Of a DNA stretch of 9,294 nt, positions 1-6,315 are shown piece after piece (within the stretch, counting starts at the first letter, position 1; the number at the start of each line of letters is the position of its first letter). The DNA lies in contig JAYVOC010000129.1 in assembly GCA_043758125.1 (NCBI GenBank), positions 1 through 9,294 on the forward strand, written 5' to 3'. This DNA comes from JANXSD01 sp043758125. Its GTDB lineage: Bacteria; Bacteroidota; Bacteroidia; AKYH767-A; OLB10. The notes beneath the pieces are model-generated. The model made no database searches, had not been told where the DNA came from, and saw nothing but the letters and a program-made list of their open reading frames with translations. The position numbers were made by a program, and so were the translations under genes.

Positions 1-121
1 AAAAACTATAAAAAGATTTAGAATTTGGCTTTAAGCATTTTCAAAAAATCTTAAATAATTAGTTCTATATTTAAAGGTCGCAATAGATGAATTAAATAGT
101 AGATTGAATATTAATAATAAA

Positions 122-129
122 TATCTTTG
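122..129 (+). promoter_or_regulatory. Candidate Bacteroidota -7 promoter box for the HD gene
   Basis: TATCTTTG matches the Bacteroidota housekeeping sigma -7 consensus TAnnTTTG at every defined base. It ends 29 bases before the ATG at 159, so transcription would begin around 135 and leave a short leader. The only TTG that could serve as the -33 element is at 104-106, which is closer (15 bases between elements) than the usual spacing of about 19-21, so the upstream half is weak. No Shine-Dalgarno sequence precedes the ATG, which is normal for this phylum. The rest of 1-158 is AT-rich and shows no gene. Confidence 0.45.
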
Positions 130-158
130 CACATTAATTTTATCTAAATTTCTTCTTT

Positions 159-743
159 ATGGAATTAAATAAAGCTGAACAATATATTGTCGAAATCTTG
201 CAATCGCACTTACCTGCGACCTTGCATTATCATAAATTAGCACATACTCTCGATGTTGTTCATTCATCATTAGTTATTGCGGAAGAAGAAAAAGTAACTG
301 ATCCTACTGAATTACTTTTACTGAAGACTTCGGCACTATACCATGATTGTGGATTTTTACACGTATACGATCATCATGAGGAAGAAGGATGTAGGATTGT
401 TCGAGAAACGTTACCAAAATTTTCATACAACGAGCAAGAGATCGTAATCATCTGCAATATGATCATGAAAACAAAAGTTCCTCAGCATCCTGAAACTCAT
501 TTAGAACAGATTTTATGTGATGCTGATTTAGATCATTTAGGAAGAGATGATTTTGATAGCATTGGAACACAACTGTATTTAGAAAGGAAAGAATTTGGAT
601 TTAATGGTAATGAAACGGAATGGAATGAAATACAAATTACATTTTTAGAATCGCATGTTTTTTGGACTAAATCCTCACAACTAAAAAGGAATAGTAAGAA
701 AGCGGAACATCTTCAACGATTAAAAAATTTGTTTATTATTTAG
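159..743 (+). CDS. HD-domain metal-dependent phosphohydrolase
   Basis: A 194-residue soluble protein of the HD superfamily. The metal-binding pattern is complete: H25 and H29 in YHKLAHT, the namesake pair H62-D63 in ALYHDCGF, a following H72-H73-E74 cluster, and D121/D123 in CDADLDHLGR. HD proteins use one or two metal ions to hydrolyse phosphoester or phosphoanhydride bonds in nucleotides, cyclic nucleotides or related molecules. The pattern resembles the small predicted HD phosphohydrolases of the COG4339 type, but I cannot assign a substrate. There is no signal peptide or membrane segment, so it should act in the cytoplasm. The ATG at 159 suits the start because the promoter box lies just upstream and the N-terminal helix leads straight into the first His motif. 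Its TAG stop overlaps the TAA stop of the convergent transporter-like gene (740-743). Next to a cyclase and a cyclic-nucleotide-binding protein, a role in turnover of a cyclic nucleotide is possible but is only inferred from context. Confidence 0.85.
   Translation: MELNKAEQYIVEILQSHLPATLHYHKLAHTLDVVHSSLVIAEEEKVTDPTELLLLKTSALYHDCGFLHVYDHHEEEGCRIVRETLPKFSYNEQEIVIICNMIMKTKVPQHPETHLEQILCDADLDHLGRDDFDSIGTQLYLERKEFGFNGNETEWNEIQITFLESHVFWTKSSQLKRNSKKAEHLQRLKNLFII
740..743. other. Convergent stop-codon overlap
   Basis: The four bases TTAG hold both stops: TAG of the plus-strand HD gene (741-743) and TAA of the minus-strand transporter-like gene (complement of 740-742). There is no room for a dedicated terminator between the two genes, and I see no obvious hairpin with a U-tract in the immediately flanking coding sequence. 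Each transcript therefore probably runs into the antisense of the other gene. Confidence 0.9.
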
Positions 744-3700
744 ATACTTCCAATCTTTTTCATTGTCATTTCTGTATTCTGCAATCTGATTCTTTTACAT
801 AATATTCTCATAATACTTTTCAGTACTTCTATTCTTTCTTCCATTAATTCGTACGCATCTTCTTCATTCAATTTCAAAAGTAATGTGTCTGCAGTAGCTG
901 TAGCTGAAGCAGATCTAGGTTCAGGATCTAGCAAAGCTAATTCACCGAAGAAGTTATGACTACCAAGAATTGCAAAAACATTGTCTCCATCATGAATTTT
1001 TACCTCCCCTTGAAAGATGATATACATGCTACTTCCACTATCTCCCTTTTTAAAAATAACATCGTCCTTAACAACGAATTCTTCTTTCACAATACCAACA
1101 ATTTCAGCAATAATATTTTCTGGTGTTCCTCCAAATAATGCAGTACTTTTTAAAACGATTACCTTTTCGATGTCCGACAAACGTTGGTCGCGTTGATCTA
1201 TTATCATATCCTGTTCAGTGATTACTAAATTAAAGGTAGTTAATAATTCATTAAAAGAAATCAAATTATTAACTTTATATTTTGTCAAAATCTCTAATGC
1301 GCTTTGTTGAACGATTGCGTTTTCATCTTTCAGATAATTAAAAATTTCAAAGAACGATGTTTTATTTATTTCTATACAACTTAACGCGGCAGCAATTGTC
1401 CAGTTACTAAACCACATTTTTCCTTTGCGCAAAATAAATAACGGGACAGGAGCATTATCTTTAATAACAAAAATCTTAAGCTTACTTAATTTTTCTGTGA
1501 GACTAATATTATCAGATAATGCTACGAGGTAATCATGAATCTTTCTAGGAATAATTTGATCCAATACTTCTAATGCATTTGCCTTTTTCTCTTTACTTGC
1601 AACGTTAAGAGCTGCCTGCGCTTTTTTAACTATTTCTCGATTGTACAATAAACCAAGGCAAAGAAATATCCTATTCTTACAAAGATCTATTTCATATTTC
1701 AGACTATCTCTCAGTCTAGTGTTGGAAGTCTTTTCATGAAATTCATGCAAAATCCAATAAGCATAATGAAATTCATCATTAAGGATATCATTAAGTATTG
1801 AAGTTCGAACTTTAGTCGTGTTAAACTCCATATTATTTAAAGCTGACAAAACCCAAATTCGTACATCTATAGAAGTATCCTTTAGAAAAACAAAAAACGT
1901 GTTTACAGCTTCTTCTCCTGGTGCATTTTCGAGTATTTTTATATATTCGTAATAGAGGCTGCTTTCTACAATTGAATTTACTTTTAACCTACTGTTTATT
2001 TCTAATGCAGGAGCATCTTCTAAATTAGAAAGTGCAATTATCACATCTCTTTTTAATTCCTTATTATCTAGTAAATCAAACAAAGATGGAACTAATAATT
2101 TATTCTTTATTTTCCCTGCTGCAATAATTGCTTCACGTTGAACACTAACATTTTTATCATTAAGAAATTTCAATATTAAATCAAAATGACTTTCATCTTT
2201 TCTTTCACCAATTATTTGTGTTGCAATAATTTTATTTAGATCAATTTCAGAATTACAAAGCGCTCTCAATTTTAATTCAGCATATTCCTTTCCATCGGAA
2301 TTCCCACTGTTAATTAGACCTGTAAGAAATGCAGTTTGCAAAAGGCTTGACTTAGTTTCCATTGAATTTAAAAAGTCTTGCGTAACATTAGTACTTAATT
2401 GACAATATACTTTAACGGCAAGAGCCTTCATATTTTCGTCAGGTGTTGTATCATAAATTTGATAGAGAGGTTCCGAAAATTCTCTCCAATTATTTTTACC
2501 AATAACCATTATTACATACTCAAGCACAATATCATTTTTGTGTTTTAACAAGAATGCACATTCTTCTTTCAACAAATCAATATTTGTTTTTTCCAACATT
2601 GAAACTGCATAAATTACTTCTTCAACAAATTCACTATGCAATTTCTTTTGAAGTAATTTAAAATAACTTTCATCTGCTACACCCAAATCTGTTCCTGATA
2701 TAAATCGTTTTCTAATCGCCTCTCCAAGCGTTAATAAATATTTTTTATTGCTATAACTTATTGAAAAAAACCAAAGTATTCCTACAATCAATAATCCCAA
2801 ATTAAGATAGGAGAAATTTACAGTTCCCGTAAAATATTTAATTAACCATAATACAATACCAACAACGCCTAAAGCTAAAGGTTGTACAAACCCTTTGATG
2901 ATGGTGTGCCCTTTTAATCTCATTTGAGTTTGAAGTGGCTGAAATAATACTAGAAAAATAGGATCATTAATGGAATACCTTACGATACTAGTAGAAATAA
3001 AAAGAAAGCTGATAAAAATTAAACTATCATGAAGAGAGTAATCTCTAAATTCAAGATAATAAAACGCCAATGAAATTAGTATAACGATTACTGGCATAGC
3101 CAAAAGAGATCGTTTTATTCCAACTCGAGCAGAAAATCGTCCAGAAAATAATAGCTTAATAATTAGCGTTATTGAATAACCAATAACTAAAAAGATACTT
3201 AAAAATGCTGCAAGGTCTTCTTGAGTATGATATTTTGTTTTTACATTAGAAAGAAATGCATATTCAATAATTGCGATTGCTACTGCTGTGAGAAAACCAA
3301 GAAGTGCAAGTGAGAAAATAAAGTCATTCCCAAAATATGTTTTAAGAAAATCTTTGTCGGAAAAGAGCTTTTTGGTATGTTCTACATGTTTTTGTGAATA
3401 TTCAGGATGCTGAAATATACGTTGAAGGAAAAATCTAGAAATACCAAATGCGGTAGCAGCAATAATTAAAAGACTTTGCAAACCTATAATAGGTACAAAT
3501 AAATATACTGATAAGTAACCAAGGAGTTTAGCAGGCATATCCCCTGAACTTATTAATCCAAATAATCGCTTTCCTTGTCTAACATCGAATACAATAGATG
3601 AAATGCCCCAAAATTCAAGGTTACTTAACAAATAAATTATTCGAAAAACAATAAAAAGTATGATTGGTAAAATCACAAAACCCTTTATGAAGAATAATAA

Positions 3701-3991
3701 CCACACTAAAATTGTTATCGCCACGATAATAGTTAAAACAAAAGGCAATAATTTTTTAAATGGTTGTTTGTGTTCAAAATAGGAGTACACTCTCCCTGTA
3801 AGCATCATAGCAACGGCTGAGAATATAAACACCATTGGAAAATAACTTACAGGGAATAAAGAAATAAATAGTGTTTCTGATACTAGTAGTAACAATGCTA
3901 GACCAAGTCCTAGAAAAAAATGATGGAAGAAGAAATTAGAAACAATCTTCGACTCTTCCTCTCGTACATTAAATAATTTTAGCCAAATCAC
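740..3991 (-). CDS. Npt/ATP-ADP-translocase-like membrane protein fused to HEAT-like repeats and a cyclic-nucleotide-binding domain
   Basis: A three-part fusion of 1083 residues. Residues 1-412 are very hydrophobic with about 11-12 helices (for example near 21-45, 80-122, 157-185, 224-246, 258-282, 365-385 and 395-412). They contain FDVRQGKRLFGLISSG at 135-150, a motif resembling the Npt1/Npt2 nucleotide transporter branch of the MFS. Residues about 430-910 are helical and HEAT-like, clearest at 603-657, 700-721 and 881-906. Residues about 942-1070 form a CRP-type cyclic-nucleotide-binding domain whose phosphate-binding cassette is intact: FGELALL at 1015-1021, with E1017 for the ribose and R1026 in RSA for the phosphate. 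The helical and sensor parts should lie in the cytoplasm. Transport of ATP/ADP is not shown; I could not map the substrate residues of characterised translocases. The start is GTG, directly after an in-frame TAG; the opening residues (MIWLKLFNVREEE) look like a family N-terminus and no good later start precedes the first membrane helix. The gene follows the adenylate cyclase on the same strand after 140 bases, so cAMP control is a reasonable inference. Confidence 0.8.
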   Translation of the reverse strand: MIWLKLFNVREEESKIVSNFFFHHFFLGLGLALLLLVSETLFISLFPVSYFPMVFIFSAVAMMLTGRVYSYFEHKQPFKKLLPFVLTIIVAITILVWLLFFIKGFVILPIILFIVFRIIYLLSNLEFWGISSIVFDVRQGKRLFGLISSGDMPAKLLGYLSVYLFVPIIGLQSLLIIAATAFGISRFFLQRIFQHPEYSQKHVEHTKKLFSDKDFLKTYFGNDFIFSLALLGFLTAVAIAIIEYAFLSNVKTKYHTQEDLAAFLSIFLVIGYSITLIIKLLFSGRFSARVGIKRSLLAMPVIVILISLAFYYLEFRDYSLHDSLIFISFLFISTSIVRYSINDPIFLVLFQPLQTQMRLKGHTIIKGFVQPLALGVVGIVLWLIKYFTGTVNFSYLNLGLLIVGILWFFSISYSNKKYLLTLGEAIRKRFISGTDLGVADESYFKLLQKKLHSEFVEEVIYAVSMLEKTNIDLLKEECAFLLKHKNDIVLEYVIMVIGKNNWREFSEPLYQIYDTTPDENMKALAVKVYCQLSTNVTQDFLNSMETKSSLLQTAFLTGLINSGNSDGKEYAELKLRALCNSEIDLNKIIATQIIGERKDESHFDLILKFLNDKNVSVQREAIIAAGKIKNKLLVPSLFDLLDNKELKRDVIIALSNLEDAPALEINSRLKVNSIVESSLYYEYIKILENAPGEEAVNTFFVFLKDTSIDVRIWVLSALNNMEFNTTKVRTSILNDILNDEFHYAYWILHEFHEKTSNTRLRDSLKYEIDLCKNRIFLCLGLLYNREIVKKAQAALNVASKEKKANALEVLDQIIPRKIHDYLVALSDNISLTEKLSKLKIFVIKDNAPVPLFILRKGKMWFSNWTIAAALSCIEINKTSFFEIFNYLKDENAIVQQSALEILTKYKVNNLISFNELLTTFNLVITEQDMIIDQRDQRLSDIEKVIVLKSTALFGGTPENIIAEIVGIVKEEFVVKDDVIFKKGDSGSSMYIIFQGEVKIHDGDNVFAILGSHNFFGELALLDPEPRSASATATADTLLLKLNEEDAYELMEERIEVLKSIMRILCKRIRLQNTEMTMKKIGSI

Positions 3992-4053
3992 CTATCGAAT
4001 ATATTTCTAGCGCTTACGATTAATTTCTTTACTTAACGACAATTCTTACTCGA

Positions 4054-4061
4054 CAAATTTA
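4054..4061 (-). promoter_or_regulatory. Candidate -7 promoter box for the transporter-like gene
   Basis: On the minus strand this reads TAAATTTG, a full match to the defined bases of the Bacteroidota TAnnTTTG element, inside the 140-base gap between the cyclase stop and the GTG start. It would give a leader of roughly 55 bases. I could not find a TTG -33 element at the usual spacing (the nearest, at 4088-4090, is too far), and AT-rich spacers throw up such boxes by chance. If real, the transporter-like gene can be expressed separately from the cyclase; otherwise the two are probably cotranscribed. No terminator hairpin is visible in this gap. Confidence 0.35.
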
Positions 4062-4131
4062 CTACAAAAAAAATCTATAATTAATAGCAATATTTAACGC
4101 ATAAAATTTAATTGGCATTTACAATTTCTTC

Positions 4132-6090
4132 TTATGACAAACTATGTTTAATAAAATACATATCGATTTCCCCTTTGTTTTTTGCTTGAATTTTTCCACG
4201 ATGAACGCAACTAAAGTTATCCTTAATCAATTCGTAAGTAGTTCCTGAAATATTTACCTTCCCGGCTTCTCCACTCGATTCCATCCTAGAAGCAACATTT
4301 ACAGTATCTCCCCAAATATCATACGCATATTTCTTTTTACCAACTACGCCGGCTACAACTGGTCCAGTATGAATTCCTACTCGCAAATGCCATAATACTT
4401 GACCAGCCACTTTTCGTTTTTCATTTCTATCATAGATGTACTGCTGAATTTCTATACCAGCGTTTATGATATCAATTGGGTGGGTAGTATTTTCTGTTGG
4501 GATTCCTCCAGCGCACATATATGCATCACCAATAGTTTTTATTTTTTCAAGATTATTTTTTTCAATAATATCATCAAATGCTACAAAGAAATCATTTAAT
4601 TCTTCTACAAGTTCATTTGGTGTTAATCCTTCGGCGATGGTAGTAAAGCCTTTGAAATCGGTAAACAACACAGAAACACTTTCGTAAAATCTTGGTTTAG
4701 CATGACCGTCCGTTTGTAATTCCTTAGCAACTTCTGCTGGTAAGATATTTAATAGTAACGTTTCAATTTCTACTTTTTGGGTATCTAAAATTTTATTAAT
4801 CTTAACTTTAGCGCGATAATTTCGGAAGATAATGAATGCAATTATTAAAATTAGAATTAGTCCTGTTAAAAAAGCATTCTTAGCGATTTTTTGTTTTTGA
4901 AGATCCAGCTCTTGCAGTTTTTTATCCTTTGTTAAGAGATTAATTTGTCCTTGCTTCTTTTCTATTTCGTAGTTGAAAGAAATACTTCCAAGTTTTTTAT
5001 CTGTTTCAATATTGTACAACACATCTTTAATGCTGATCAATAAATTTTGATATTTGAAAGCATTTCCAAAATCTTTAATATCAGAATATGAAATTGAAAG
5101 CCCTTGATAAATATCTTTTAATTCTACGTTTGCATTAATACCTTTTGCAAAATCCTTCGCTTTTTCATAGGTAACTATTGCTAATTTAGCGTCGCCTTTT
5201 TCTTGGTATACATCACCCAGCCTTAACAGTGATTGTGCCATATCCAATTTAGAATCTACACTCTTTGCCTTTTCAAAAGCTTCTGAATGTTTTTCAATCG
5301 CCTTATCGTATTCCCCTCGCTTCTTAAAAACTCTACCGATATTATTTAAAGAGTATGGAATATTCCCTGAACCTTCTTGCCCAATTAGCTTGTATGCTTT
5401 TAATGATCTTTCAAAATAAACGAGTGCTGTTGAATCATCATTTTTTAGAAGAAATATTTCTCCTAAGTTAGAGGTGATGGTACCGATAGCATCTGTATTT
5501 TCTATTTGTTCATTAATCTTTAATGCACGTAAATCATAATCAATTGCCTTATCATAAGTCGCAGTTTTTTTTCCATATATAGCGCCAATGTTTCCTAATA
5601 TTTCTGCGATACGAAGCGTATCACCAATTTCTTCAGCAACTTTTTGTGCTTTTAGAAAATAATTCAAAGCCTTTTCATCATCAGCCTGATCGAAATAAAT
5701 TGTTCCGAGGTTTTGAAGAATATTTGCTTGGCCAGATTTCAAATTGGAAATTTCAAAAACTTTAAGCGATTGATTCCAATAATCAAGTGCTTCCAAATAT
5801 TTTCCTTGTCGATAATTTATTAATCCAAGATATTTTAAGGAAAAGGCCAACCCTTTTTGAAAACCTACCTTCTCGGCAAGCGTTTTTGCTTTAAGGCTAT
5901 AACGCGTTGCTTCTTCAGGAGATGAATCTAAATAAGTCCTACTTAAAGCTATTAGTGTATTAACTTTCGTAGTGTCTTCGGAAGCAAATTGTAATACCTT
6001 TTTTAAACTATCGACCTTATTTTGTCCAAAACAACATCCAATAGATAAGATTATAGAAAGGAATAAAAGTAAAGTTTGTTTTTTCGACAT
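4132..6090 (-). CDS. TPR-sensor class III adenylate cyclase, membrane-anchored
   Basis: A 652-residue protein predicted to make cAMP from ATP. In order: an N-terminal signal sequence (residues 1-22, ending CCFG before Q23); about eight TPR-type helical pairs at roughly 40-residue spacing (about 44-358); a Lys/Gln-rich probable coiled coil (about 360-402); one membrane helix (about 406-422); a short linker with LLLNILPAEVAKEL (445-458) as is usual before these catalytic domains; and a class III cyclase domain (about 471-650). Metal-binding aspartates are D478 (FTDFKGF) and D522 (GDAYM). The adenine-selecting pair is K518 (KIKTIGD) and D591 (YDIWGD), which favours ATP over GTP. N598 and R602 (VNVASRM), which stabilise the transition state, are present, so the enzyme looks complete and suited to act as a homodimer. 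The expected topology is TPRs in the periplasm and catalysis in the cytoplasm. The ATG at 6090 fits because the signal peptide follows directly. Possible promoter boxes upstream are one base off consensus, so I do not call one. The fused cyclic-nucleotide-binding protein lies just downstream on the same strand. Confidence 0.9.
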   Translation of the reverse strand: MSKKQTLLLFLSIILSIGCCFGQNKVDSLKKVLQFASEDTTKVNTLIALSRTYLDSSPEEATRYSLKAKTLAEKVGFQKGLAFSLKYLGLINYRQGKYLEALDYWNQSLKVFEISNLKSGQANILQNLGTIYFDQADDEKALNYFLKAQKVAEEIGDTLRIAEILGNIGAIYGKKTATYDKAIDYDLRALKINEQIENTDAIGTITSNLGEIFLLKNDDSTALVYFERSLKAYKLIGQEGSGNIPYSLNNIGRVFKKRGEYDKAIEKHSEAFEKAKSVDSKLDMAQSLLRLGDVYQEKGDAKLAIVTYEKAKDFAKGINANVELKDIYQGLSISYSDIKDFGNAFKYQNLLISIKDVLYNIETDKKLGSISFNYEIEKKQGQINLLTKDKKLQELDLQKQKIAKNAFLTGLILILIIAFIIFRNYRAKVKINKILDTQKVEIETLLLNILPAEVAKELQTDGHAKPRFYESVSVLFTDFKGFTTIAEGLTPNELVEELNDFFVAFDDIIEKNNLEKIKTIGDAYMCAGGIPTENTTHPIDIINAGIEIQQYIYDRNEKRKVAGQVLWHLRVGIHTGPVVAGVVGKKKYAYDIWGDTVNVASRMESSGEAGKVNISGTTYELIKDNFSCVHRGKIQAKNKGEIDMYFIKHSLS

Positions 6091-6237
6091 ATTTATCGCA
6101 ACAATTGCTTGCTAAAAATACAAAAATTTCAGTACAGACGATTTTTAAAAAATATCTAAACTATAATTCATAAAATTTACAGTAAAATGATTGTACAATT
6201 TTGTTGCATTAAAACGCCACTTTACTTCCAATTGAAT

Positions 6238-6272
6238 AAAAAGAGCGTCCCTGAAAACCAGGAACGCTCTTT
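6238..6272 (-). terminator. Rho-independent terminator of the secreted-protein gene
   Basis: A 14-position stem (6240-6253 with 6259-6272) closes a five-base loop about 43 bases beyond the stop at 6316. Read on the minus strand, all positions pair, with one G-U wobble at 6249/6263, and the stem runs into a UUUUUAUU tract. On the plus strand the same position becomes a C-A mismatch. No plus-strand gene ends here, so it serves the minus-strand gene and separates it from the cyclase transcript. Confidence 0.88.
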
Positions 6273-6315
6273 ATAATGTAAAAGTTGAAAAGTGGACTAT
6301 TTTAGAATAAAAATC

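Noticed and set aside
19..27. TAGAATTTG as a promoter box in the left leader
   Set aside because: The spacing inside the motif is one base too long and it is far from the ATG at 159; the TATCTTTG at 122-129 is better.
956..1138. Small plus-strand open frame inside the transporter-like gene
   Set aside because: It lies opposite the well-supported cyclic-nucleotide-binding domain, has no promoter or recognisable motif, and its composition is that of an antisense shadow.
4399..4687. Two overlapping plus-strand open frames inside the cyclase gene
   Set aside because: Both lie opposite the conserved catalytic domain and encode low-complexity Ile/Phe/Ser-rich sequence typical of shadow frames.
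6031..6036. Lipoprotein cysteine in the cyclase signal sequence (SIGCC)
   Set aside because: The residue three before the cysteine is Ser instead of the usual Leu-type residue, and a downstream cytoplasmic domain behind a membrane helix makes lipid anchoring unnecessary. Cleavage before Q23 is more likely, though not certain.
6172..6179. TAAATTTT on the minus strand as a cyclase promoter box
   Set aside because: It misses the final G of the consensus, has no supporting -33 element, and the gap has other equally poor matches.
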